Shown: positions 44,423 through 56,620, counted from the stretch's first letter. The stretch: DNA of 64,000 nucleotides from Zizania palustris (GCA_019279435.1 JAAALK010000080.1:86464328-86528327), one strand, 5' to 3'. The notes: generated by a model not told the origin, from the sequence alone. Made by a program: numbers and translations.

Positions 44423-45722
44423 GATGATTTTCAGGTGTATTTTATACCTAATTGATTTTAATGACTTGAAACTAGTGTCTAACTCAGATTATATCCTAGG
44501 CACTCATGTCCAACCTCTATAAATAGAGGCAAGGCAAATTCAAGGAGACCCCCCAAAAACCCTAATAGATCAAATATATTATTTCCTTGAATCGTGCCTT
44601 TACTTTTCAATTTACTTTCTTGCCCAAGATTCAATTCAGCAGTAGATCTTTGCTGGTTTGCGCTGGAAACCACCTGTCCGCCACATCAAAATCACGGTAA
44701 GTTCTCGTCAGTTCTCTTGTGAATCATCTGTTTCATCCACGTAACTGATTTTTATCGGTTTTATTAGTTTCTATTAGTAATTTGGTCTCCTAGCCGAATT
44801 GCTTGGATCTCATGGTGTTTTTTGTAGTATTTTCATCCTATCTTCATCCCCCAAGAGTTTTAGATCCATCTGACACCGGCAAGTTGGTCGCTAGAGTCCG
44901 GAGGGTAACCTTCAGAGGCTATTGGTTTGACCAGAGGCACCCCTTTGGTCTGACCGCACCGTGCCACACATTGATTTGATGCGGTGGCACACCTCTATTT
45001 GACCGGCAGTACAAGGCCGATCCGACTGATATCTTCACACTGGGACGGTACTTCGCACCGGAGCCTTTGCGCCGAAGGCTGTTTTGCAGCGAGTCCTGGG
45101 AACACCTTCATATACCGTGGTCCGACCGAACCTTGTCACCGGTCTGACCAATCGAGTTACCAAAGTCCCCCTTCGGAGACCCTTCGGAAAGACTTCACAC
45201 TGCACCCTTCAGTTCGACCGGGGTTTGACCTCTGGTCACACCGACTGAAGGACCGAAGGCCCCTTTAGATCCCTTCAGGATTTCTCATGTGCAAAACACC
45301 GCAGGACCCCTTCAGCGATACTCTCTGCACCACTCGGTCTGACTAACGGTGTGCCTTTGGTTTGATCGGTTTTCCTAGGCCGGTCCGACCATTCGTTCTA
45401 CCACAGTCCAACTGGACCTATTCTGGTCGCTTCAGTTTAATTATTTTTATATACAATTCAGTTAATTGAATAATTTTAATTGATATTATTTGATTGTCTA
45501 GCGACTCCGTTATTCCCTTACCACTATTTAAGGGTTGTCGAAATGTGACATTGGCATTGTGTTACACTTAGGGGTTTACTCCTAAGTATATGCACGCTTT
45601 TGGATCGTCGGATCAACGTCCGTGTGTTTGGGGCTTTGTCGTCAGATTTTAGCTTCAACACCAACATGGCCAGTCCAACCAACAATGTCCGATCAGACCG
45701 ACCAGTAAGGCCGGTCTAACTG

Positions 45723-46740
45723 AAAGGATATAGAAGTGTAAAAACGTCGAGGCCGATCTGGGTACTTCCCATTCGGCCAAAAATTCCAGGAGCAATTTGT
45801 GGCGCCTGGCACGAAGCCACAACCTTCTTGGGAACCTCCATACATGACCAAGTCCTAGAAAAGTTGGCTACAACGTCTTCGATCTCAAGAGATGAGGGAG
45901 AAGAAGGCCGAGGATGAGCGAGACGCAACTTTCGAGATTTGTCCCCGACCATTACACAAGTAGGTATGGAAGCCCAAGCCGGTTGCCGCAAACAACCTGG
46001 TTCCCACTCCAAGTGATGACAAAGATAACATGCTCGACGATAACTACATACCCGTCTCGAAGGGGTCCCCCCTCAACCGATGGATGTGAACATGGTGATG
46101 CTTCCCGTTGAGTTCGGCCTGCTAGGAGATGAGGCTGAGGTCGCTGAACTAAACCTCAGCCAACGTGAAGTTGTTTTTGAGAATCTAGAGGAGTCAGCTT
46201 GTCACATGAAGCCCTTGTACATTCGAGGACACATCGATGGCAAGCCAATCCCCAGGATGCTCTTAGATGGAGGCGCCACTGTCAACCTAATGTCGTACTC
46301 TATGTTGAAGAAGCTCGGCAAAAATTAAGACGACTTGATGAAGACCAACTTGACGCTAAACGTGTTCAACGGCAAGAGCTCTAAGGCCATGGACGTACTT
46401 TCTTTGGAGTTGATGGTGGGCAACAAGACATTGCCGACAGCATTCTTCGTGGTCGATGTGCAAAGTAACTATAGTGTACTACTTGGGCATGATTGGATTA
46501 ACTCAAATTGTTGTATTCTGTCTACCTTGCACCAATGTTTGATCCAGTGGGATGGCGATGACATGGAGGTTGTACCAGTGTACACTTCGGCCCATGTTGC
46601 ATTGGTCGTTGTATCTATTGACGCTATCCATGATAAGGTAGAGTGTTTGTCAAGTAGAGACCTCTTTGAGAGGCAATTTGTTCCAGTCTCTATAAAGCCA
46701 GCTGGTGTAGCTCGACTGTCTCTAAACTAATTGTCATGTA
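45723..46740 (+). pseudogene. Gyp4 pre-protease and protease region
   Basis: EMREKKAEDERDATFEICP-like leader (about 45880-45950), then acidic DDKDNMLDDNY. Protease active site LLDGGATVNLMSYSMLKKLG, TAA after LGKN (46326-46328), and the rest of the domain open from 46335: LPTAFFVVDVQSNYSVLLGHDWI. Very close to Gyp3 24411-25250. Confidence 0.85.
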
Positions 46741-47929
46741 CAGCAATATCGGTCTTCTAAAGACTGTATTGCCATATACATTGAAGATTATAGCGAGGTA
46801 GAAAAGTTAGGTCAAGGTTTTGCGTAGGTCGACCCTCTATAGGAGGTAGATATAGGCGATGGTAGTATTCCAAGGCCGACTTTAGTAAATAAAAAATTTC
46901 CATCTTGTGATAAGGCCGAGGTAATAAAGTTACTTCAGTCGTACATTGATTTCTTTGCGTGGAAGTATAGAGAGATTCCCAGACTTAGTCGCGAGCTCGT
47001 AGAGCATCGTCTGCCTATCAAACCAGAGTTTTGGCCCTATAAGCAGCCCCCTCGTTGCTTTAATTCAGCCGTGTATGACCGAGTTAAAGATAGAGCGATT
47101 ACTTTAGGCTGAGTTTATTAGTCCATGCTGGTATGCTGAATGGGTTGCTAACATGGTGCTTGTCAAAAAGAAAGGGAGTAGCAAGATTCGTGTGTGCATT
47201 GATTTCACGGACTTGAACAAAGCTACTACGTAGGACGAGTATCCCATGCCAATAGCCAACATATTGATCAATGATTTTTCAAGACATAAGGTACTAAGTT
47301 TTCTTCATGGTAATGTTGGTTACAATCAAATCTAAAGGATGTTTACAAAACGTCCTCTAGATGTCCTGGTTTTGTCGGCTTGTTTGAGTGGGTTGTGATG
47401 ACTTTTGGTTTAAACATTGCCAGCGCTACCTATCAATGTGACATGAACTTGATATTTCATGACATGCTAAGAGTTATGCTAGAAGTCTTCATAGATAATG
47501 TTGTACTCAAATCGGAAGCTATGGATAACCATCTAGCTGATTTGAGAGTTGCTTTTGAAAATTCATCAGTATGGCTTGAAAATGAACCCTCTCAAGTGTG
47601 CTTTTGGCATGTCAGTGGGCAAGTTCTTAGGATTCATAATTCATGAAAGAGGTATTGAGATTAATCCTAAGAGACTTGAGAATATTAAGAACGTCGAAGC
47701 GCCGACATGTAAGAGAGATTTGCAAAAGCTGCTGGGCAAGGTAAACTATTTGCGTCGCTTTATATCTAACATGTCTGGCAAGATTGATGCTTTTGTCCCT
47801 ATACTTAGGCTCAAGAATGAAGCCGAATTCACTTGGGGGGCAAGTCAGCAATGCGATTTTGATAGAATTAAACAATGCTTGTCATCACCGCCTGTGGTAA
47901 GAGCACCAAAAGTTAGGACTTCAGTCTGA
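46741..47929 (+). pseudogene. Gyp4 reverse transcriptase
   Basis: Broken by several stops and frameshifts. Visible are EHRLPIKPEFWPYKQPPRCF, GSSKIRVCIDFTDLNKAT and WVVMTFGLNIASATYQ. The catalytic box reads FIDN instead of YIDD/YVDD. Then GLKMNPLKCAFGMSVGKFLG and LLGKVNYLRRFISNM. It ends SPPVVRAPKVRTS before the motif spacer. Confidence 0.88.
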
Positions 47930-48178
47930 CCAACCCTGTTAGGCTGGTCCGACCGCAGGTGTTTGGCCAGTCTGACCAGCCATGGCATGCCAGTCTGGCC
48001 ACCCCGTGCCAGTCATCCGATAACAGTCGGTCTAACCGGCCCACCATGACTAGTCTGTTGCCCTGTGTTAGGAAGGTTTTGGGCATGGGGGGGGGAGCTG
48101 AAGTTTGTAATTTGAACGCCAATTTAAGTGAGAATTTGGAGAGTACTTCAAGAAATCACAAAGATGATTAGAGGACTC
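47930..48178 (+). repeat. Gyp4 motif-rich spacer
   Basis: Variants of GGTCTGACCAGCC/GGTCTAACCGGCC at 47932-48055, then sequence matching the Gyp3 linker before DWRTP (TTTGTAATTTGAACGCCAA). Ends at the Gyp5 insertion. Confidence 0.75.
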
Positions 48179-48670
48179 TGTTGGGGGGAAATACTTCATA
48201 CCCAGGGCCATTAAGATTAAAAGGCAAAGACAATTTATGCAGCTTTAGGACAGAAGCTTGCCCCAAAGTTTATGAACTTCCGAGCCGAAGGGTCCTCCGA
48301 ACCCCAGTTCGGAGGTACCCTCCGAAGACTCCGTCTCTACAGTGGGAAGTAGCAAGACTGACGGGACGTCTGCCTTATCTATCTTCTTCGAATACATTTT
48401 ACTATTTTAGCCCTATTCGGGGTACCAAATAGTTTCTACTATGTCTGTTGTAATTGAGGGGTAAAAGGTCTTTTCCTTAGAGTTTTTACCTATGAATACC
48501 CCTCTTCTCACCCTGTAATAGGCATCGAATACTCAGACATTCAATACACAACTTCGAACTACTTCGAGCTATTATCCTATTCGGAGGCTTGAGATAGTTC
48601 ACTTCACAAACTCATTGTTTGTTAGTTCTTAATATTAGAGAACCTGTTACCGTAATCTTTTACGCCAACA
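48179..48670 (+). repeat. Gyp5 5' LTR (492 bp)
   Basis: TGTTGGGGGGAAATAC...TTTTACGCCAACA. Same length as Gyp1's LTR. The TATA box appears mutated to TATGAATA (about 48491). Confidence 0.93.
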
Positions 48671-48672
48671 GT

Positions 48673-48690
48673 TGGCGCCGTCCGTGGGAA
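48673..48690 (+). other. Gyp5 primer binding site
   Basis: TGGCGCCGTCCGTGGGAA two bases after the LTR. Differs from Gyp2's PBS only near its end. Confidence 0.85.
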
Positions 48691-48875
48691 CTTAGTTCTA
48701 AAAGCTAGTTCTTCGCCGCTGACTGCACTTTGAAGAGCACTTGCGGAGGGAGCTTCACAGTCTCAGGATTCCGCGCAACCTTCAGTAAGGGGCTTCCTAG
48801 TGTCGTTCGAAGGCCTTTCCTCACCTTCCCCAACCACTCGAAGTCTTTAGTCTTCGGACCCTAACTTCATTAGCC

Positions 48876-50308
48876 ATGCCTCCAAAGCGGAGCCTAGCCA
48901 CTGATCCTCCCCAAAGGTCCCCTCAGACCAACGGTGCAGGACCCTCATTCATTCCACCAACCCCCGATGGGGTCCCTAGACCTCGAAAACCCAGAGGTCC
49001 CCGAGCAGCTCCCTCGGTGATCCGAACTGATTACCTCAGTTCCCAAGACCCGGAGATCCCCTCCAGAGGAGATGAAGACCTTCCTGAGGACGCGGCTACC
49101 CAGGTAGTGCGGCTTTAGGAAGAAGTAGCAAGGTGGAGGCAAGAAGCGGCAGATAGACTTCGCTCTCAAGCCTTCACTCATGATCAGGAGGTGCCCTGAG
49201 ACGACGGTCCTGGTAATCATCCCGAAGATCTTGAGTCCCGGAGGAAGACGAGAATGCATCCTTCGACGACGAGTCTCCGTTGCATCCGGACCTGCAGAAA
49301 GTGCCCTTTCACCCTAGGTTCAAGGCCTCAAAGCTACACAAATACTCCAGTGGGTCCAACCCTGGAGAATTCTCTCATTCGTATGCTTTGGCGATAGAAG
49401 CCAGCGGAGTGGTGCATAACACTATGGCGAAGTGTTTCCCCCTCACTTTGGAAGGTGTGGCTCTCCAATGGTTTTGGTTTCTAAAGCCAGGATCGATCAA
49501 GTCATGGGAGCAGCTGAAGAGGAAGTTCGTAAGTAACTTCCAGGGTACGTTTGTAGCCCCGATGTTAACAGGAAGTCTGTTCTAGGAGAAGCAGTGAGTG
49601 GGGGAGATGCTTCGGGAATATTTTACACCCTTCGCCCACACCAAGTCTCAGATCAAAGGCTTGTCTACCTCTTCGGTAGTTGATGTGGTGCGCGAAGGGG
49701 TGTTGAACCCAGATCTCCTCAACAAACTTCACCGGAAGCCGGTGTCGTCGGTAGCACATCTGAGGGCATACTTCGAACAGTATGCCAAGGCAGAGGAAGG
49801 TTGTGTCCAAAGAACCGCGACACCTGCACCAGCCCTTCGAGAAGTGAAGACGGAACCTGAAGTCCCAACCTCTATGCAAGCCCCCTTGATAATCACTTCA
49901 ATGATCATAGGAGGGGAAAGAAACACTTCCGCTCCGAGGTGTTAAATATTGTGCCCTCCACCCCGAAGATGCCTGTCAACTTTCAACAGGCGCAAGGTTT
50001 CAAGTCAAGTACCTCGAAGCCCCAAGAGAGAGTGGCTAGCAGGCGCCAAAGGTTCTTCTATTGTGTGCATGGCGAAAATAGAAGCCATGACACGAAAGAT
50101 TGCAAGTTCGTATTGACCCTTCGGGGTGAGTACTTAGGACGAAGCTCAGGGTGAGGTACTTCGGACCGAGCCCCTCCAGCAGTGTGTTCGAAGCCTGTAC
50201 AAGCTGTGGCTCGAGCCAGCAACCCCTAAGCACCGATGCAACTCCCAGTGGCCAACATTATGCCACCACCGAAGCAGGAGGATCCCCAAGATCGCGGCAA
50301 GCGAGTGG
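48876..50308 (+). pseudogene. Gyp5 gag (decayed)
   Basis: Starts MPPKRSLATDPPQRSPQ at 48876 after a 185-bp leader. A Pro-rich N-terminus leads to a stop at 49116 (CGG CTT TAG; Gyp1 has CAA). The gag domain is at 49280-49800: FPLTLEGVALQWFWFLKPGS, FAHTKSQIKGLSTSSVVD and LHRKPVSSVAHLRAYFEQYA. A zinc-knuckle-like FFYCVHGENRSHDTKDC follows at about 50054-50104. Stops and frameshifts separate the parts. It ends at the Cop3 target site (50309-50313). Confidence 0.85.
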
Positions 50309-50313
50309 TCCTG

Positions 50314-52541
50314 TGAGGAGCCATGCTGAAGAGCGTGGGCCTCATGGCTCCAGATGTGATGAGTCATTGTCAACGGTAGTCAAAGAGGACTGAAAAGAGG
50401 AGAATACCTGCTCCGTCTGGGCCGCGTGTGACTCAGGTACACGGGCAGCGAGCGATTATCGGGCAGAGGGGCCGCGAAGTCGGGCTGTCCCAATCCGGGT
50501 ACATGTGCTAGGAGCAGCAGAGGATCCACTAGGCTGTTAACCAGGATTGACTCAGGAACACGAGCGGCGAGTGATTGCCGAGCTGAGAGAGCTACGGAAT
50601 CAGGCCGTCCCAATCCGGGTACCTGGTGCAAAGTCGGTGGATGCTTTGTCAGTTTCGGTGCAAAACTGACAACCGCTGATCTTGGATCGGACCGTCCTGG
50701 AGTGAAGCCATAGTCGCTACGAAAGCTCTGCTTCTGGACAAGTTATCTGTAAATAGGTGTTTTCTATTTTTTTCCTTAGGCCCACAGTCAGTCAGTCGAG
50801 TCTGTAAAAATATCCTAAGGGCAGTTTGGTCTTTTCCTTTTTATTTCAGCTTCTGTAAAAAACCCTAAGGGTCTAGTGGAATATTCCTAGGCTATTGGGC
50901 TGCTTATAAATAGGGCCCCAATCCCTAGGGTTAGGTTACCCTTTTTGCTGAAATCACTTTTCTAATCAAAACCTTGGGTCATTGCTCTCTGTTCCCTGTG
51001 CGCGCCGCTAGGCTACTGTACTATTTCCATACGTTTCTTCATGTGTGTGCTGCTGCTGTAAGTTCTTATGTTCATCACGAGTTTGTGGGATTTTATTCTC
51101 TCTGTCTTCGTCACTCGGTGAACATGATTATCTTTACTGCATCGTTTTGCGTGCCTTCATTGTTTTTGTCTCCGTGCAAAACATTTTTTCTCGGGTTGCT
51201 TCTGTTCTTCATTTGAGAAGTACTAGTTCTTCTTGCTTGCTCCTGTAGTAGCAAGTAGTACCTAGTCTTTGTTTAATCCTAGATGTTTGTCTAGCCCTGA
51301 GTCTAGCACTCATCCTGTGACTTTCTGTATGATGAAGTTTCGAGCTACCCATGACACCTAGAGCTTTGGAGGACAGGCTAGTCTATTTTTTACTACAGCT
51401 TAGTTTTCTATTGATACTTTTTCCTGATGTGGCGTTTTGATCGCGGTGGAAGTGTCTGGCATGTTTCTTGAAGTTTCTGGTGGAGGTCCGTATTTTGTTC
51501 GAAGTCCTCCTATTGTGAAGCAGGCTTCGATCAGACTTCTCTATAGGCTTTGCTACCATCAGTAACTTCGAACTTAAGTTGTGGACCCTGTTTTGAAGTG
51601 TGCACTGTTCGAAGGTTTTATTCTGACATACTTCGATTGTTTTTCGAAGCATACTTCGACAGGTTTCGAAGTTAGCTTCGAAGCTTGTCTCTCTGGGTGG
51701 CTTCGCTCGGAGTGTGTTACTAAGAGGTTTCTGCCTGTTGTCATTTCTGTTGTTGTGGATCTCACCTAGTTAGTGCGTTCGGAGTTTGTGATTCGAAGTG
51801 TGTTTCTAGGCTTCGGTTTCTTGTGCGAAAGAACCAGAGGACTCCAATTCGAAGTTAGTCTGTGTTTCGAAGGTCACTAGTCAGGTAGTCATACTTCGAT
51901 CAAACTAGCTTCGAAGGTTGCATTGTAGGCTTCAATTTTTCTCTGTTAAGCTTCGAAGTTGATTTTCCTTGTGTTAAGCTTCATAGCTTCGAAGTGTGCT
52001 TTTCGGAGCAGGCTTCGATAGCATCACACTTCGCACCGAAGCATGCTTCGCATTTTGCCACACTCTTCATGGAACTAGTCTAGACTACATCAACCTTCGT
52101 CTCGTCCACTACACCCTTTGACAAAGGACTTCGAATCAAACTTCTGCACAACTCCCACGAGCTTCGACGTTGCAGGCTTCGATCCACCACTTCAGGCTTC
52201 GCACATACTTCAAAGTAGGCTTCGTCAAGTTCCTAACATGAGACAACTTTAAACAATAACTCTTCATCACTATTTACGTATCCTTAGTTTATTTGCTGTG
52301 ATGATTTGTTACTGTGCACTTTGATCTGCCTTGTTATTCTGCCTATTAGCACTGTATTGGTGTTTCTTCATCTAGGACACCGGTCGTTTCTAGGCTAGAT
52401 ATTTCTAGGCTTTGGCAATCTGTTTACGTCTTGCTGCTAAGTCTTTTGAGGAGCGTTGGGTGTTAGGAGCAGGCCATTTATTCGAAAGAATATTTTAGGC
52501 GCCCATTCACCCCCCCTCTGGTCGCTACTTTCGGTCCTACA
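50314..52541 (+). repeat. Cop3 5' LTR (2228 bp)
   Basis: TGAGGAGCC...GGTCCTACA. TATAAATA at 50905-50912 in TTATAAATAGGGCC. GAAGC/GCTTC-rich second half. Contains about 530 bp (near 50995-51530) absent from the 3' LTR. Confidence 0.95.
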
Positions 52542-52543
52542 AG

Positions 52544-52555
52544 TGGTATCAGAGC
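52544..52555 (+). other. Cop3 primer binding site
   Basis: TGGTATCAGAGC, complementary to the end of initiator methionine tRNA, two bases after the LTR. Confidence 0.96.
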
Positions 52556-52606
52556 CTGGTTAGGGTTTTTCCATACCTTAACCAGTTCTAAACCCAAGTA
52601 GTGATC

Positions 52607-55380
52607 ATGACGTCTCCTGGAAAGGTCCCGTCCTTGGAAGCTTATCGCTACAATTATTGGAAGACTCGCATGCGAGCCTATCTCATGAGCCAAAGCTCGG
52701 ACATCTGGGACATTTGTATTCATGCTACTTTCACAGTGTTGCCTGTTGCTGAGCGCACTACTCCAGATATTGTTGCCCAACATCAGAACAACAACAAAGC
52801 GGTGAATATTTTGTTTTCTGGATTAGGTCCCACAGAATTTGAGCGTGTGAGCCATCTCACCACTGCGAGAGAGATCTGGGCTACCCTCTAGGCACACCAT
52901 GAGGGGACAGCCCAGGTCAAGGCTCGGCTCTATCAGACCTACCGGCGTGAATATGAAAATTTCACACAGAAGCCCGGTGAATCTGTTGAAGCATTGTTTG
53001 GTCGTTTTCAATCGCTTATAAACAAGCTTCAGGCCAACAAGGCTGAGGGTGTTTAGTTAGTATCAGATCATGAGCAGGCGCTCAAGGTTCTCCATACCTT
53101 GGACCCTAGGATCTTGGAGATCAAGGTATCCTCTATCATTGAGAGCACATCTTATGATACCTTGACCATTTCTGAGCTGTTTAGCAAGCTGAAGGCCACT
53201 GAGGTTGATACCCAGTTGAGATCAAATCTCACTAGCTCTGGATCAAAGTCCCTGACCCTTGCTACACCATCTGCTGACCCCTCCTCTGTGAGTTGTGCTG
53301 GGTTCTCCTTGATGTCTATAACTAAGGACCAGCTCGAGTCGTTAGGAGATGATGACCTGTGTCTCTTTAACAACCAGGTGCGTCGTGTTTATGACAAGAG
53401 AATGTTCAAAAGACACGGCACGAAATCCGGGTGCTTTGAGTGTGGTGACACAGGACACTTCATCGCCGATTGCCCCAAGCGTAATGGTCACAAGAAGAGC
53501 ACCAGTGGTGACTTCCACGACTCCGGCAAGCACGACAGCTCCTCCTTCACCAAGGGTAAGCCAAAGACCAGATTCTTCAGAAAGGCCCTGAAGGACTACC
53601 GGCGAGAGAACAAGAAGCGCGACAAGGCCTTCTTCGCTGAGATGGAGAAGAGCTACTCCAAGCGGTCCACGTCTTCTTCCTCTTCATCAAGCTCAAGCGA
53701 TGAGGAGATCATCATCAGGAAGGGGAAGGACAAGGACAATCCGGCAGGCCTATGCTTCATGGCTTTCGGGGACAGACCGAAGAGCCACTCACATCAATGC
53801 CGAAGATCCCACAAGAGCTTCTGCTCAATGGCTCTTGGGGATAAGGAAGAGAAGGGCTCCTCCGATGACTCCGACGATGACAACAACGAAAAGGTATCAT
53901 CTTATGAACACAAAATCATTGATTTACTTGAAAGCAATCGTCAGGAGTTAAAATATCGGGAAAAACTGCTTAGGGGGGCTAAGAAGAGTATAGATGAAGT
54001 AGAAAGTGAGCTTGTCATGGCCAACGGTAGAATTGAGAGTCTATCTTCTTCCCCTTGCTTGGGTGATAGCAGTGAGTGCCCAAAGTGTGAGGTGCTTCTA
54101 TGTGACCTGTCGACTCTAAAGTCCAGGTACACAAAAAGGGTTGACGAGAGGGACGCTTTGGCCACTGAGCTTGAAAGCACTCAGCTGGAGCTAAAAGATG
54201 CTCATGCCACTGTCGTCGTGCCCTGTGCTGATTTCCCATCTCATCTAGCTAGTTTAGCTGAGCTGAAAGCCAAGGGCGATGAGCATTTGGGTGATTTGGA
54301 GAGAGTGAAAGTTGAGCTGGCGCAGACTAGGCTTTAGCTTGAGACACTTTTAGTTCCACTAATTGTTTGTGAGAACTGCTTGTCTCTTAGAATGGAGTTG
54401 ATCAAGCTAAAAGCCGAGAAGTCTGTCCAAGAAGATAGAGATTGTGAGACCTGCTTGTCTCAGGTGGAAGTACTAGCTTCCTTGAGAGAGGAGCTAGCTG
54501 ATGCTCAAAATGAGAACTTTTACCTCCGTTCAATCCTGAGTTGGATCAGTGCCAGATAGCCACAACTCGGCATGATGATCGAGTAGTTTAAGAGGCAGGA
54601 TGGGTTTGGGGTAGGCTACACCTACACCAAGGTTGACTTTGAGAGTGCCATTAGCCGGGCAGTGGAGTGGAGTAAAATGACTCCTGAGCAGAGGTACCCC
54701 AATACTCACTCCACTGAGTCTTTCCAGTCTAGTCAGCCCAATGATGGAGTATTCCAAGAACAGCCCAAAGCTCCACCCAAGAAGCCCATCTGGGTTCCAA
54801 AGCCCAAACACCTCCACACTTCTCTCGACTCTCTTCCTGGACCCTCTCACACCAAGAAGGCTACACCAAACACCACTAAGCCCAAGAACCCCAAGCCTCA
54901 ACCACATCCCAAGAAGCCCACCTATCATTGTGAGTACTGTCAGAGACGGGCATATTGCGGAGTTTTGCTTAAGGAGGAAGCGGGTTGAGAGAGCAGAGAG
55001 AGCTCGTGGTGGTCAGGAGCAGTTCTACCAGCAGGGTGGTAGACTGAGAGTTCCTCGACGCGGAGAGAGGTTGGAGGCCAGGACGCGTCGTGTAGGTGGC
55101 GGTAGAGGAGACGACTTTCATGTTCGTGCTCCAGATGGTGTTGTTCGTTCCGGCAGAGCTCCAGGTCATTTTGATTACGGTCCTGGACCTCGTGGCCAAG
55201 GTTTTAGGCAGAACCGTGGACCGCGCTTTGAGCCACGTTTTGGTCCAAACTCTTCTCATAGTTTCTGCTTTTCATCTTTTGAGCAGATGGCTCTACACTG
55301 GTTTAGTTCTTTTGCAAAACCTGGTGCCGGACCATTTGCTCCCCCTTACAACCATTGACTGTGCAGGATCGGGGACTGGA
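52607..55380 (+). pseudogene. Cop3 gag (decayed)
   Basis: Start MTSPGKVPSLEAYRYNYW at 52607, 52 bp after the PBS. TAG after REIWATL (about 52888-52890). Open from 53099 to 54337 with zinc knuckle CFECGDTGHFIADC (about 53434-53475), a Ser-run with acidic residues, and coiled-coil segments. Further stops at 54336, 54558 and 54583. The second zinc knuckle CEYCQR...GHIAEFC is split by a frameshift near 54945. A Gly/Arg-rich tail with RARGGQEQFYQQGG and PRGQGFRQNRGPRFEPRFG follows. All of this parallels Cop1 and, more distantly, Cop2. Confidence 0.9.
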
Positions 55381-56620
55381 GGATGTTTGGATTATGGACT
55401 CAGGATGCTCTCGCCACATGACGGGACATCGCAGATTGTTCTCTAGTCTCACTCCCCCGAGCTCCAAAGAATAAATCACCTTCGGGAACAGTGGTCAAGG
55501 GAAGGTAAACGGTATTGGCTCAATTCACATCTCTGATCATTTCTCTCTGAAGAATGTTGCTTTGGTTGGAAATTTGAACTTCAATTTGATTTCTATTTTG
55601 CAACTTCTCGAGGATGGTTTGGAGGTCCGTTTTAAGAAGGGCAGTTCTTCTGTGATTCATTCTAGAGGGTCTTTGCTTTGACAGATCTTACCTTTTGGTA
55701 AGGTTTTTTGGATTGAATTCTCTAGTTCTTTTGGCCCTTCTCGCTGTTTGATTGCTGGCTCCTTCTCTGAGCTCTGGAAGTGGCATAGGAGGTTAGGTCA
55801 TTTGAGTTTTGATCTGCTAGTCAGGTTGAGCTCTATGGACCTCATCCGAGGATTGCCCAAGCTTAAGATGGAGAAGGATCTAGTTTGCCATCCCTGTCGT
55901 CATGAGAAAATGGTTGCCGCTTCTCACTCACCTGTGACTCAGGTGATGACTTCGTATCCGGGCGAGCTGTTACACATGGACACTGTTGGTCCAGCTAGGG
56001 TACGCTCAATCGGTGGGAAGTGGTACGCGCTTGTGATCGTTGACGGTTTTTCTCGATTCTCGTGGTTTTTCTTTTTGAAGTCTAAGGATGAGACTTTTCA
56101 TTTTGTTCATGACCTGATTTTGAAGCTGAAGAATGAGAACAATGGTCGGATGCGAGCAACTCGCTTCGACAACGGCTCTGAGTTCGAGAACTCTCAGTTC
56201 GTCAGCTTCTGTAGTTATCAGGGTCTTGACCATCAATTTTCTGCTCCTTACACTCCCCCACAGAACGACGTTGTGGAACGAAAGAACCGCACGCTAGTCG
56301 AGATGGCCAGGACTCCTAGGCGCTTTTGGGCTGAAGCCATGAACACGGCTTGCTATCTGGCCAACCGCATTTTTCTTAGAGCTTACCTAGGTAAGACTTC
56401 ATATGAGTTGCGGTTTGGGAGATAGCCCAAGGTGAGTCACTTGCGGGTGTTTGCCTGCAAGTGCTTTGTGCTCAAGAAGGAAGGGCATTTGGACAAGTTT
56501 GAGTCTCGTTGCTGGGATGGAGTTTTTCTTGGCTATGCTTTGCATTCTCGAGGCTTCCAAGTTTGGAACCTCGACTCCTAGCATCTTGTCGAGACTTGTG
56601 AGGTTTCTTTCGATGAGTCA
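55381..56620 (+). pseudogene. Cop3 protease and integrase
   Basis: Protease motif WIMDSGCSRHMTG at about 55388-55426, followed by stops. Open at 55748-56425 with WKWHRRLGHLSFDLL and CHPCRHEK (GAG-pre-integrase). Catalytic D in HMDTVGPARV, D in RFDNGSEFEN and E in NDVVERKNRTLVEMAR. Then FWAEAMNTACYLANRIF. A TAG (56423-56425) replaces the Gln of Cop2's RFGRQPKVTH. The C-terminal DKFESRCWDGVFLGY follows. Compared with Cop2, the residues MLDEHR are missing after EMART. Confidence 0.9.

Larger units (their letters stand above)
24411..45660 (+). mobile_element. Gyp3: second Tat-type gypsy family, 5' truncated, heavily interrupted
   Basis: Pieces in order: protease region and RT N-half (24411-26043), a tandemly repeated copy of part of this (27818-28983), RT C-half to integrase (39783-42284), PPT and 3' LTR (42371-45660). 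Cop2 is inserted just before the RT catalytic box, with duplication TAGAG, and a Harbinger element sits in the LTR. An archaeal-type second RNase H places it with Tat elements. gag and the 5' LTR are absent; the left side abuts the Tekay-like remnant. Confidence 0.85.
42371..45660 (+). repeat. Gyp3 3' LTR (about 1.4 kb, split by Harbinger element)
   Basis: Starts TGTTGATAGAAAAAATGGC and ends TTAGCTTCAACA. The two parts (42371-42544, 44420-45660) are separated by a DNA transposon. TATAAATA at 44518-44525 is in CTCTATAAATAGAGG. The part from 44880 to 45440 is full of GGTCTGACCGG-type palindromic motifs. The 3' end is inferred from the CAACA terminus; no target duplication can be checked because the 5' end is lost. 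Confidence 0.75.
45661..48178 (+). mobile_element. Gyp4: fragment of the Gyp3 family
   Basis: Protease, RT and spacer sequences like those of Gyp3, starting directly after the Gyp3 LTR with no PBS visible. The first 60 bp (45661-45722) carry palindromic GGTCNGACC-type motifs. gag is not seen. RNase H is missing: sequence passes from RT (47929) straight into the motif spacer. The right end is cut by Gyp5. It may be a separate copy, or the two may be recombinants sharing one LTR. Confidence 0.75.
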
